NCBI RefSeq assembly: GCF_000972845.2
Contig: NC_040016.1
Location: 26,110,376 to 26,174,375, forward strand
DNA length: 64,000 nt
Reading direction: 5' to 3'
From: Larimichthys crocea
Lineage: Eukaryota > Chordata > Actinopteri > Sciaenidae
Shown: positions 47,417 through 59,289 of the stretch, piece after piece
Layout: each line of letters opens with the position of its first letter
Position numbering within the stretch: position 1 is the first letter of the stretch
The notes under the pieces: model-generated
What the model saw: the letters and a program-made list of their open reading frames with translations, nothing else
Database searches by the model: none
What the model was told of the DNA's origin: nothing
Position numbers and translations under genes: made by a program

Positions 47417-47490
47417 GCTGTAGAGCAGCCGTCCTGCAGAAGCCCAGGCCTCGAATCCGACCTGTGGCTCTCTGCTGCATGTCATCATGG
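47417..47490 (+). mobile_element. tRNA-derived SINE remnant
   Basis: ggcctcgaatccgacctg resembles a polymerase III B box (GGTTCGAATCC), and ctctctgctgcatgtcatca follows at the distance typical of tRNA-headed fish SINEs. The A box and cloverleaf are not intact, so it is not a tRNA gene. Confidence 0.5.
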
Positions 47491-48175
47491 TATTCTTCTA
47501 GGAGACACGAGACGGGGAGAAGATGACGGTGAGGATGAGGTGAAGGTCCGAGGGTTGGTGATCTAAAGCACAGGCACAAAGCACCAGGAGTATAAAACAC
47601 ACTGAGAGTAGGATTCACTGTGAAGAGGAGCCTGATTACCAACACAGGGGAAACTGTAAAGATCTGCAGAGTGCAGAGCCGGTGTCTTTCATCAGGAGGA
47701 GGAATGACCAGGTGAGGTCCAGGTGAGTGCTGCATCAGCTGACTGCAGCTAGGAGGGAGCAACAATAAAACCAAAGAGCGAGACACCAAGAGGAACATGG
47801 AGGCTCTGTGGCATCACGTGGTCTTTGTCTGACTCTCATATTCATGTCTGTCATCTCTTTGTTGATCAAAGCACATTGAGCACATTTCACTTCAGAGATC
47901 CTGCACCAGTTACCACAGAACGTTTCCAGGAGGAACAGTCATTGTTAATGTCGTTTCTGGGGGACAGACCTTCTGGACGAGGTGTTGCCGTCCTCACTGT
48001 GGACTGACTGTACTGGTTACAGAACAACGGGCCAATCAAAATGCAGGAAGGCTTTGCAGTTGTCTCTGGTGGCCAGTCACAGACGTCCTAACAGGGACTC
48101 AGGTCCTAACACAGGAAGCAGTCTTCATCAGAGACGCGGGGCTCACACCTCCTGGACCATCTCTTCAAACTGTAG
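47491..48175. other. Non-coding stretch, nothing recognised
   Basis: The - strand frame 47370-47798 covers the SINE remnant and has no domain. Confidence 0.4.
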
Positions 48176-48506
48176 AGGAGCTGAAGACCAGGAGCTGGAG
48201 ACCAGGAGCTGGAGACCAGGAGCTGAAGACCAGGAGCTGAAGACCAGGAGCTCAAGACCAAGAGCTGAAGACCCAGAGCTGAAGACCTGGAGCTGAAGAC
48301 CAGGAGCTGAAGACCAGGAGCTGAAGACCAAGAACTGAAGACCAGGAGCTGAGGACCAAGAGCTGAAGACCAGGAGCTGAAGACCAGGAGCTGAAGACCA
48401 GGAGCTGGAGACCAGGAGCTGAAGACCAGGAGCTGAAGACCAGGAGCTGGAGAGCAGGAGCTGAAGACCAGGAGCTGAAGACCAGGAGCTGAAGACGAGG
48501 AGCTGG
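48176..48506. repeat. 15-bp minisatellite, about 22 units
   Basis: Units of gaccaggagctgaag with variants ggag/gaag and agg/aag. Because the unit is a multiple of three, both strands are open for more than 80 codons (Leu-Val-Phe-Ser-Ser on the -, Glu-Leu-Lys-Thr-Arg on the +). Confidence 0.95.
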
Positions 48507-48603
48507 AGTCATTGAAGCCATCCAATGAAAAACAAGATTTCTTCTTTGATGGTGTTGGCATCAAACCTGTGAACACAGACCAACATGAACAAACACCATC
48601 CAG

Positions 48604-48604
<1 letters not shown>

Positions 48605-48648
<44 letters not shown>

Positions 48649-48667
48649 TTGTGTTCCTCTCTGCATG

Positions 48668-48710
<43 letters not shown>

Positions 48711-48776
48711 CTTCTCCTTCTCTAACCAGCTGTGTTGACAGAAGATGCTGATTCTCCTCTTTGTGTTTAGCCTCCG

Positions 48777-48864
<88 letters not shown>
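48605..48864. repeat. Convergent microsatellite cluster: (GT)n, (CA)n, (CA)n
   Basis: GT run 48605-48645, CA run 48669-48708, and a longer CA run 48777-48864 with one GACA break. The first two are complementary across 23 bases. Confidence 0.95.
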
Positions 48865-48865
<1 letters not shown>

Positions 48866-48929
48866 CAATAAATCTCGTCAGTTTTAATAAATAGTTACAT
48901 CGTTCAAGCTGCTGACGTCGCAGAGAGAA

Positions 48930-49150
48930 ACAGATCAGAGAGAGAGAGAGGAGGAGAGAGGGTGGAGGAGAGGGTGGAGGAGAGGGTGGAGGAGAGAGGG
49001 TGGAGGAGAGAGGGTGGAGGAGAGGGTGGAGGAGAGAGGGTGGAGGAGAGGGTGGAGGAGAGAGGGTGGAGGAGAGAGAGAGGAGAGAGGGTGGAGGAGA
49101 GAGGGTGGAGGAGAGAGAGAGGAGGAGAGATGGTGGAGGAGAGGGTGGGT
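48930..49150. repeat. Purine-only gagggtggag minisatellite
   Basis: About 220 bases of almost pure purine on the + strand in units of 12 and 16 bases (ggtggaggagag and longer). Polypurine mirror tracts of this kind can form triplex DNA. Confidence 0.9.
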
Positions 49151-49868
49151 GTGATGTAGTGATGGTGTTACTAATTCTAACGTTGGTGTCTCGGGTCAGG
49201 TGAAGTCGTGTCGACCTGTTTGAACTGATCCAGTCTGAGGTTCTGACTCATCCTGACCTGACTGAAGTTACCTGTCTGTAACATACAGTCTGTTCTCTGA
49301 TTGGTTCAGGTCATAATAATATTTTCATTTCATGGAGCGCACACGTGTGATTATTAGTTTAACGATGCTCCTGATGATGAGCCATTTTAAAACAGACGTG
49401 TCCAACATCTTTGTATGTCCTGGATCAGAACCTTCACTCTGCTGCCTGTACATGTGTGTGATCTGGATCAGAACCTTCACTCTGCTGCCTGTACATGTGT
49501 GTGATGTGCTGACTCTGGCTGGATCAGAGTCCTGTGCTGACTGACACAGAACTTTGTATGAGTGAGATCCTGAAGAGATCCTGAGATGTTGAACATGGTG
49601 TAACTACAGACATGCTCCAGCTGCAGCTCTGCTGGACTCTATGCAAAGTCCGGATCATGAAAACAGACAAAGGTAAAGATGTTTCCTTCACAGCAGCACG
49701 TGAACCAAGAAGAACGTGAAGTGTGGAGAGCAGAACGTTTCTGAGACGAAGCCACGTGGACAACGGACCAACACAGAACCAAGAACATCGCCGAGTTTCC
49801 AGTCAGGGGGTCAACGAAACGTGTTTCAGTTTGAAGTCACAGCTCCTGCAGTCCATGAAGATGAAGAA

Positions 49869-49869
<1 letters not shown>
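49151..49869. other. Non-coding stretch with a 43-bp direct duplication
   Basis: Two adjacent copies of a 43-base unit (ctggatcagaaccttcactc) occupy about 49420-49506. Otherwise nothing is recognised. Confidence 0.5.
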
Positions 49870-49917
<48 letters not shown>

Positions 49918-50026
49918 GACGTAAGCTGCCCACGGCTCTCGGCTGGCTGTGTTACCATGGTGACTGGTTGGCTGTGTTCTTGAATGCCCTGTGGCTCGGT
50001 GCACTTCTGGACTTCTGTCTGTCTGT

Positions 50027-50075
<49 letters not shown>
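49870..50075. repeat. (GT)n and (CA)n pair
   Basis: GT run 49870-49916 and CA run 50030-50075, inverted relative to each other, 113 bases apart. Confidence 0.95.
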
Positions 50076-50077
<2 letters not shown>

Positions 50078-51072
50078 TAAAGAGCATCTCTTCTGCTCAG
50101 AGCGAAGCAGCTTGAGGGAATGAGATTTGTTCCAGAGAGAGAGAGACCAACAGAAGCTGTCTCTCTCTCTCTGTGACGTTTTATTCTCATGCAGAGTTTG
50201 ACTTAACGTGAGCACGAGCTGGAAATGATTTATTAACACGCTGAACATGTATTGAACCTATATCTGGAGAAGCTTCGGTGGAGAATGACCCGGACACGAT
50301 GAACAGGACCCCTGAGGAGGAGGAAGGAGAGGAAGGAGTCCACACGTCCTGTGTGCCTGCACACACTGTTACAAATATTAAATATATTAAATATGAAACC
50401 AAGAAAACAGAAAATGAAACTTTGCTGCTTCAGTTAAAGAACTGAACACTGAATGAATCATTTCATTTATTTCACTCACACAATACTTTGTCATTATTTT
50501 GTTTTTCATCTTCTGCAGAAACCTAAAAACAACATTGGTTCAACCATGATCGCCATGACAATGTGGTTATTATGGTAACCATGACGACGGAGGCCCTTTA
50601 AACATTCCTTCGACCTGCTGACATCACGGTTTGGTGGTGACGTTCACCATGTGCTCGCTCAGAGCTTCATCATGGAACGCAGCTCTTCCTCTTCTCTTGG
50701 AGATCTGCACGAGGCTGAGACTGACCCGAGGCCTGCAGAGTCACATCAGAGTGTTGATGATGATGATGATGGATCTGCAGGCACAGTGTGCAACACTAAC
50801 TGAGTATGTGGGAAAGAGTTAAAATATTTAGTGAATAAAACAAACGCTCAGTTAAACTGGTTTGAATTCTTCCACAGCTCCACTCAGCTCGTCTCCCTCG
50901 GCTGTTTCTTTAACTGCCGCTCTGAATAAATAAATGTTAAATCAACTCTCTGTCTCTCTCGATGTGGGAAGTCACAGCGCCGAGGCCGGACTGAATATTC
51001 AGGCAACAATCAGAGACAGCAGAGACCAACACTCATCTGAACAAATAATAACTGTTCAAACCACACTGCAGA
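50076..51072. other. Non-coding stretch, nothing recognised
   Basis: Only short frames; a small (GAT)n at about 50753-50770. Confidence 0.45.
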
Positions 51073-51239
51073 ACACACACACACACACACACACACACTG
51101 AGGTAGACTTTAAAGATAAAGGAATCAATAGCTGTTGGGATGTGCACACATCGTGCAGATAAAGAAACACGAGAAATGTGTCAGATCAGCAAAATAACCT
51201 GAAATCTGTGACCACGACAACAACTCTGCGGGAAAGATG

Positions 51240-51279
<40 letters not shown>
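51073..51279. repeat. (CA)n and (GT)n pair
   Basis: CA run 51073-51098 and GT run 51240-51279. Confidence 0.9.
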
Positions 51280-51280
<1 letters not shown>

Positions 51281-51589
51281 CTGTATAGAGCTAACTACAC
51301 GCTCGATTCATTTTCTGAAGGACAAACTTTGAGTAATATCAATATTTTTATTTTTTGGAAAGTTGAACCAAAGTTCTGCGTTTTGTGATCATCAGTTTGT
51401 TCATGAGTTCAGCAGCAGGTGGCGCCAACGCTCGTTTTTATTATCATGGCATCACTGTTTTTACTTTTCTTACTGTTTTTAATTATTTAAAATCATTTTA
51501 TTATGTTTTGTTTTCATTTTCCATTACACATAAATCTTATTATTTATTAGTATTTTCATAGAACATCACGTCTCTGCTACACAGTCAGT

Positions 51590-52210
51590 GTTTGGGTGGA
51601 AGTCCCGATGTTGTCGAGTTTTTATCCGAGGCCTCTTTACGTTATGATACGTCGGCCCCTCAGATAGTCTGACTGAAATATCTCCGGAGAACAAGATCAG
51701 TTCAAAGAGAGAAAAGTGTGGAGGCAAATATCCCAAAACCAGAAGATAGCGGATCGACTGCGGCGTCCGGCAGCCCTCCGCAACACATACGCAGAGCTTG
51801 TATTGTTCACGGAGCCGGAGCACGGAGCATAAATTCAGCACAGGGCAGACCGTGAGGGGAAGGAAATCAGCTACAAAATACAAAATAAAACCTGGTTTAT
51901 TTTCAAAATAAAATACTCCACCGCGGTCAACAAGTCAACAGGTGAGGAGTTTTCAGGTGTAATCATTGATGACACCTCACATCCTTTTTATAAGGACACC
52001 AGAAAAAAGATGCGGCGTGGAATGTCATCGCAGGAGTCACAGAGACTACAGACGGAAATATCACGTGATTATGCGTGAAGTCACGAGATCTCGTGGTTTC
52101 TCACGACACTCGGTGTCCGGCGGAGACGCACCTGAGCATCACAAACGGATCATGTGTGAGTTGGCGGACGGCGGAGTACGCAGCCGGTCCTCATGCTGTG
52201 TGTTTTAGGG
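51590..52210. promoter_or_regulatory. CpG-rich region, possible promoter
   Basis: CpG is visibly denser here than anywhere else in the window (for example gcggatcgactgcggcgtccg-like stretches, cacgagatctcg, ggcggacggcgg). Motifs such as tcacgtgat (E-box) lie inside. A 105-codon minus-strand frame (51566-51883) spans its left half and could be a first exon, but shows no known domain. It could be a CpG-island promoter of an unseen gene, or simply a young GC-rich repeat. Confidence 0.35.
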
Positions 52211-52746
52211 GTCAGACACAAACAGACCGGGGTTAGCAGTCTGCAGTCTGTCAGGATGAAGGTGTTAAATACTGCAGGGTTTATTGGATGATGAGCAGCA
52301 GGTGGCAAGGTGATCAAACAGGTGAGAGCGAGGACCGTAGGCCACGCCCAGAAAACACACAGCAGAGAGACAGGAAATGGACAGGTCGTCGACCAGATTG
52401 TTGACCTGACTTTAGATGGAAGGATTCAAGTCCACCTGCACTCAGCATTGCCCTTCTTAGTCCATAATGTGAACCTCAGGGACTGTAATGAAATGTGGTA
52501 CAGACCTTCATGCTCCCCAGAGGATGAACCCCACCGCTGGTCAGGACGTTTGTAGTAACATTATATAACTCTTACATGTTCAGTCTGTCCATGCTGGTCC
52601 ACATGTTTCCTCATCAGGTCCAAATGTGTCTCAGCTGCACTTTAACAGAACGGGCTGATCAGTCATGTGACCTCTCAAACGTAAAGGAAGAGAAGTCCAA
52701 AGCTAACAGCAGACACAGAGGTTCACCACTCAGGTCTGATATTAGA

Positions 52747-52786
<40 letters not shown>

Positions 52787-54144
52787 CTGTAGTTACTGAG
52801 CAGTACGTTCCTTTAAAGAAAAATGACGTTTGCATGTGCAGCACCAGCCGTAAATAATGAACTTTATATTGTTCCCAGTAACGTTGCTTCTCTTAATAAC
52901 CTCATTTACTTGGATTAACTCATCAGACTTGTGCTGGCTCTGCACTCAGCTGTGTGACCTGTGACAGTTAAAGTCCAAAGTTTTTTACATCAAGCTGCAT
53001 TTACAGTCCACATGGCTCCAACATCTGATGGTGGTGTGTCCAAACACGTTCAACTCAGATCTCTAACGCAGTCTCCGGAGGAGGGTTTTCCTTTCCACCG
53101 GTGCTGGTGCTTGCTCATGGTGTGAATTGTTGGGTCTCTGGAGGTAACATTATAAAGTAGTAGTCTAAAACCTGACCTATGTGCAAAGAGTCATGAGATA
53201 ACTGCTGTTATGTCTTTGCTGACAGAGGACATTGATCGTTCGGTTGGAATAACAGAGAACAACGAACAAAGTGAAACTCAGAGTTCATGAAGACAAAAGA
53301 AGACAAACAGAAACTGTAAAAAGAAGACGGAGTGAGGACAGGAGGAATTAGCCTTCTGGGCACAGCTGCTATCATTGGCTCTCAATATGCAACTGATGGT
53401 TTATTGATCCGTCGCAGCACTAAGCTCTGAGAGAACTGAGGAAAGACGAGAAAGACAGAAGTGTGAGCCAAGAGAAAGAGAGAGGGAGTGTGAATAAAGC
53501 TCGAGAGTGAAGAATGAGATAAAGAGAAGTGGATTGGTCACGGAGTGATGGAGGGAGAGAGCAGGCTGAAACAAAAACAAAGAAAGAAAGGATGGAGCGA
53601 TGGATGGACGGGCTGAGAGGAGAGGGATACGAGCGAGAAGCATTTTGAACTGTAATGCGACCGCTGACATTTCAATCAGGAGGTAGTGTTGGAATCTGTT
53701 TCCCCGTTCCTCCGTCTTTTTGGAAGGTGTAGTGAAAATGAAGAAAGTGCCATAAAGGTAATGGAGAATGAGACTAAATGTTATATTTAGCTTTAACTGG
53801 CCTGGAGACATTTAGTTTCTCTAACACAGAGGCCATGGAGTCATGACGTTAACGCATCAGAAACGTCGTTCTGCACATAAACCACCAGAGATGCACTGTC
53901 CAGAACATGCATGCTGCCTTTGTGTAAGCAGAACATGCTGCATGGTCAGAACCAGAATTATGTGTTAAATCAACATCACGTAACTTTTCTCCGATAAACT
54001 AAAAATCTGTAAAATCAAACTGGATCATATTTTATGGAGGAAATGTTTTCTGGTTTTCCCTCTGATGTCCTCCGGCTGCTCCGCCTCAACTCTCTGTGAT
54101 TTACAGAGTTTATGATGGACAGTGAAGTAACCGGCGGACACTGT
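52211..54144. other. Non-coding stretch with (CA)n at 52750-52785
   Basis: No exon recognised. The 136-codon minus frame at 53401-53811 is built on a purine-rich strip and is Ser/Leu/Phe-rich low complexity. Confidence 0.45.
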
Positions 54145-54873
54145 ACTGCTGTTAGCTCATGTTAGCTCAGTCTGTAGCTGCTGTTTAGCTCAAGTTAGCT
54201 CAGTCTGTTAGCTGCTGTTAGCACTGTTAGCTCAGTCTGTTAGCTGCTGTTAGCTCATGTTAGCTCAGTCTGTTAGCTGCTGTTAGCTCAAGTTAGCTCA
54301 GTCTGTTAGCTGCTGTTAGCTCATGTTAGCTCAGTCTGTTAGCTGCTGTTAGCTCATGTTAGCTATGCTGTTAGCTCAGTCCTGTAGCTGCTGTTAGGAC
54401 ATGTTAGCTCAGTCTGTAGCTGCTGTTAGCTCATGTTAGCTCAGTTTTGTTGTAGCTGCTGTTAGCTCAGTAGCTCATGTTAGCTCAGTCTGTTAGCTGC
54501 TGTTAGCTCATGTTAGTCATGTTAGCTCGCTGTAGCTGCTGTTAGCTAATCTGTTAGCTGCTGTTAGCTCATGTTAGCTCAGTCTGTTAGCTGCTGTTAG
54601 CTCATGTTAGCTCAGTCTGTTAGCTTCTGTTAGCTCATGTTAGCTCAGTCTGTTAGCTGCTATTAGCTCATGTTAGCTCAGTCTGTTAGCTGCTGTAGCT
54701 GCTGTTAGCTGCTGTAGCTGCTGTTAGCTCATGTTAGCTCAGGTTAGCTCAGTCTGTTAGCTCATGTTAGCTCAGGTTAGCTCAGTCTGTTAGCTGCTGT
54801 AGCTCATGTTAGCTGCTGTTAGCTCATGTTAGCTCAGTTTGTTAGCTGCTGTTAGCTCATGTTAGCTCAGTTG
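54145..54873. repeat. TTAGCTC-type minisatellite, long array
   Basis: About 730 bases of irregular units (tgttagctca, gtctgttagctgc). AGCT occurs roughly every 10-20 bases. Same units as 28951-29142. Confidence 0.95.
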
Positions 54874-54902
54874 GTTGTGAGCTCAGGCGTTTTGGACCAC
54901 CG

Positions 54903-54951
54903 AGAAGAAGAAGAAGAAGAAGAAGAAGAAGAAGAAGAAGAAGAAGAAGAG
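54903..54951. repeat. (GAA)n microsatellite
   Basis: About 16 uninterrupted GAA/AAG triplets, directly after the TTAGCTC array. Confidence 0.95.
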
Positions 54952-55573
54952 GTTTACAGGCTCAGCAGCTTCTATGGACATGATGGCAGAGGAGAAGAGA
55001 GTGAAGAGGACGCTGACGGAGGAAGCTAGTTGCTAGTTGTTTCGTCCTGTTCCCGGTCTTCATGCAGACGTGGACGTGGTTTCAGTCCTCAGGAACTCTT
55101 TCATTTTGTTCCTGAGTTAAACTTCTGGCTGGAGTCGATACAGTTTTCGTCAGTCACCACTCGAGCAGCCTCTGAAGTGAAGAGCACCTTCACTGTGAAG
55201 AGGATTTATTTTACAACAGTAAAAAGTGGAATCACGCCCTGGCAGGGTCCGACCGGCCACACAGCTGAGAATCAAACACTGATGAGCGGGCGGATGCCAA
55301 GAAGTTATCACTGTGAATTTATATGGATTGGAGAGGAGACTTGCTGCTGGCAAACAGTCGGTGAGAACAGGAGTGGAGGAGGGTTAACAGAACCGTGCCA
55401 ACAGAACCGACAGGCGCTCTGGATCAGACGGCACAAACACACCCTCAGCATCCAGACTCTTGGCTCAGGTGATACACTGCTTCCTTTGCAACTGTTGTGC
55501 AGCTCCTGCCTGGCTCAGACTGCCTCTGCGAGATTATGTTGTTCAGAGGGGATGGACGCATGGTTTATGCAAA

Positions 55574-55616
<43 letters not shown>

Positions 55617-56160
55617 AGATACTGCACATAGGATCCTCAGAGGCGGCTGGTCAGATGGTTAGGTTGAGGCGAGCTGAGCTGTGGTAATGACTCCATGTTA
55701 TCAGCTGCTCTGACCTCATCCATCCTCACATGTTTCTCCTCATACAGATCATGGAGGCCGAGGTTTGTCACTGCTGCGTTGGCAGCCTCTGTTTCCTGTA
55801 AGACGTTTAACACAAAACATTATCAGGTCATAACTCATAAATCTGGAACGGGAGGATCTGGCTTCAGTCCGGACAGAAAGGATGCAGCTGCGCTCACTGA
55901 CGTCTACGTGGAATAAAAACAAACATCCTCATGTTGCTAAGAGCAACACAACGAGACAAACAGATGTTGGAGGAATCAATCCATATGAACTGGTGTTGAT
56001 AAAAATGAAGTAGGAGGTGTTTTTATCTGATTACTGTACAAGAGCACAACTTCAGAACTTTATTTAAACTGGATCAGAGTTTATGCACGGAGTCTTTTCC
56101 CTCAGACGTCCAACTGCTGCAGCTGCTGACTGAATAACAGGAAACAGGAAATGACCAAAG
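54952..56160. other. Non-coding stretch with (CA)n at 55575-55613
   Basis: At 54976-55030 a short frame reads MAEEKRVKRTLTEEAS and stops. The wording resembles N termini encoded by some fish DNA transposons, but the match is too short to name. The 210-codon frame 55030-55662 has no ATG start, runs through the CA tract and shows no domain. Confidence 0.4.
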
Positions 56161-56520
56161 TGATTTACAGAACCTCTAACTGTCGTCAGCTGATGTAGCT
56201 AAATGAGCCAGGAGCCAAACTAAAAACAAAGTAGATAGTTTAAGTTCTCATCAACAATCAGAACCAGAAATATTAACCATCACGTTGATATCTGTGATTT
56301 TATTTTGGCGGGTTTCCACCTGGTTTCCTGTCTCCGTCCACAGAGCGTCCCCGGGTTTCCAGTCTTCTGGCAGCTGTCAGGTTGTGTTGTGAGGGAGATC
56401 CTGACCCAGAGTTCATCATCACATCATCTCCATCAGTGAACAGAGGGACTGACCCGGCTCTCTCTGCCCAGACAGAGGCTGTTCACTGGGGGATGGATCA
56501 TGAAGAGTCTGCAGGGTCGA
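56161..56520 (+). repeat. Dispersed repeat family R1, most complete copy
   Basis: Left part (tagatagtttaag, gaaccagaaata, attttattttggcgggtttc) and right part (ggcagctgtcaggttgtgtt to gaagagtctgcaggg) are both present. It serves as the reference copy for the partial ones at 3996-4112, 19290-19510 and 36800-36995. No coding capacity was found. Confidence 0.7.
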
Positions 56521-59289
56521 CATGACTTTACCAGATACATGGAGTCTGGAGTTTTAACACATCTGAATGAAAACCAAACTGTGACATCTAAAATATGACG
56601 AGCGTTGAGTCTCCCTGGATGTTGCACATTAATTGTTGCGACCTGCAGATCCGAGTCTGAAGTGTTCAGATCCAGCTGTTGATGTTTCTCCTTTCAAAGA
56701 TCTGCAGCACTTCTATTTTTATTCACAGAGCAAACTATTTGCATAAATCATGCAGATTTCAGAGGCTTTGGTTTGACCAGCCTGAGGACTGTGATTATGC
56801 TTGTTGGAATATTTTCATATGGAAAGCAGTGAATAAAAACACATCAGTAGCTGGATCATCTGGTTCTGATGCAGTGCAAAGCTGTGTTCATGTGTGCGCT
56901 CTGAGCTGTGTGCAGGTCTAACACCTGTCACACTCTGGTTTCCCGTCTTCTCATCTTCACTGTGCGGCTGTGGACCGGACCTCTTTGTGCTTCACTGTAA
57001 ATGATGGACACTTTGCCCTGAGCACAGCACATGCTGTACTCACACTTTAAAGTGCAGCTTTGAAGGAGAGAGGCCGTGCATTCAGTTTGTTCCAATCTTT
57101 CTGAGAACACATCAGAGCTGCTGACTGGCTTGGATGAAGCCATTGGCAGAAAACTGTCTTTGAGCTGCACTTTCTAACAGCTGGATGGTCTGAGTGTCTG
57201 CACAATGCAGCCGATCACTGGGACTGTCGTAGTCACATCGCTATGTCCACTGCAGAGCTCCAAGCCTCCGTGGCTGCCAGGAGCACAAGACTCTGGCTTC
57301 CTCCCAAACTGCACAGTCGTGTTGTTTGATGGAGGCTTGAGTCATCCTGTTGTCTAGCCCAGGGCAGTTTTTACAGCAGCAACGCTCGCACAGATCCACT
57401 AAAGATGTTTGAGCTGCAAACAGCTGGAAACAGCAGAACCAGAATCACAGTGAGCACCTGGACTACTCCACACCGCTGTGTCTGCTACACATGATATGAC
57501 TTTTATATTTTCACTGTGTGAAACAGTCAGAGGTCTTTTCTACCTTTAACAAACAGACCAACAGTAAAAAACATCAGCAACTAAAATCTATATCAAATAT
57601 ATTCATTTATATCCTTTTGTAAATATTTATATATATATAGAACAAACAACAGTTCAGCTCCAGGAGAAACAAATCGTCCAAAACACAATCATAGATATCA
57701 AAGTAATGACAATGGTTCTGGACAATGTAAAATATCGACAACACAAAGATCAGGACTTTAACTTCATGATGTGTGTTCTGATCCAAACATTACGGCAGAA
57801 GTGAAGCCAGAGGGGAACGTACAGCGCCATAGTCTGTACTTTCCTTCCCTCAAGGAAGTAAAGGAGGTATGAAAAAATACAATATAAGATAAACAACAGA
57901 CTCTTAGTTAAAGTAAAATAGGATCAGATGAATGAAATGTAGAGAAGTGTATGGAGGATGAATATAGAGGTCTGTGTATGGCATGTGTACATATTCCAGT
58001 TAATTCAAATATTGCACTTAAACGATGGATGAGGTTATTGCACAGAGAAAGAAATGTTTGTCTCACACCTTGAAACTGGCTCCACCCACTGATTAACCAG
58101 CACCTAGTGGATGGACACCAGCGTTCCTCTCATTCAGAAACACAGATGTAACGTAGAAGACATGTCACTGCAGCCTCGGGTTGCTCGTAGAGTTGCTCAT
58201 CAATTAGTTTCAGTGTTTTACTAAACTTAACATTCATCACAGCTGCTTCACATGGCCAATATGAAAATTGTAATTTCTGCATAATCATCTCATAATCCTT
58301 TGGTGTCGCACACATTGTGTCCACAGGACATGATCCACATTACAATCCATGCTTGTTTCCTCCAGATTTGGGTTGATGGATTTCAAAGCAAGCTTCCTGT
58401 TTTCTGCCAGATTTAAGCAGGCACAGCTGTGCAGCTCCTGTCCTCGCTCCCAGAGCATTTAGTCTGAGATTGCTACTGGTGAACATAATCATACCTCATT
58501 TTTTGGTGATGGGGCTTTTTCAGAAAAGGCTTTTGAATTTGAATAGCGTGATCAGGTCACTGGAGGAAGCCTGTGAAGCTCAACACCAGTGTTTTCAATA
58601 CAGAGATTACGTGACGCTCCCCTGAGGAAAGCAGCTCGTGCTTCAAGCTGACGATCGACATCTTCTTACAAAATACCAAAATATTTATTTTGATTTGCTG
58701 CTTCTTTGTTCTGATGAACAACAGCTCGTATTCACTGAGGACAGCTGAACAGATGATCGGTTTAGTAAAGATCATCATCGTCGCGCTCCACAAACTCAGT
58801 CTGTAGGTCGACATGAAGCCTCAAAATCCGACACACTGACTCTTTAAATGTAAAGGTTCATCTCCACCACGTTACTGTTCAGAACTTTAAAGTCACCTGA
58901 GGTGTTCTGTCTGTTTATGTGAATGTTACATCTTAATCTCATTGCGTCTGCCAGATTACCTCAAGATTAAATATATAAAAATACACGATTTACAGAGGAT
59001 TTTCAAACTTTAATGTCTCATCCCACTGGCCAATTTAAAACTTCAAATCTCTTCAGTGATGTCTGCGATCGTCTCTAATGCAGCATGAGATTTTATTGTA
59101 TGCATTTGTCTTTCTGTTTTGTCTGCCTCTGTTTGTTCGGTATCTCTGCAGTACTTGGGCTTCTCTTGCAAAAGAGATCTCAGTGAGATTATGTGTAAGC
59201 TCTTGATTTCCAACATGGTCGGACAGCTCGGTATGTACTGTCTCTTCTCAGTTGGGCGTTTCAGTTCATTATGTGAACAAAAACACTTT
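56521..59289. other. 2.8-kb non-coding stretch
   Basis: AT-rich DNA without simple repeats apart from a short TA run near 57630. The minus frame 58130-58324 reads somewhat protein-like but has no match I recognise. Confidence 0.4.

Noticed and set aside
47417..47490. Functional tRNA gene
   Set aside because: Only the B-box half is recognisable and no acceptor stem pairs; consistent with a SINE remnant.
53401..53811. 136-codon open frame on the - strand
   Set aside because: It is the complement of a purine-rich strip and is Ser/Leu/Phe-rich low complexity without a domain.
55030..55662. 210-codon open frame on the + strand
   Set aside because: No ATG at its start, contains a CA-tract His-Thr run and no motif. 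It follows a repeat cluster; likely chance or a decayed repeat.
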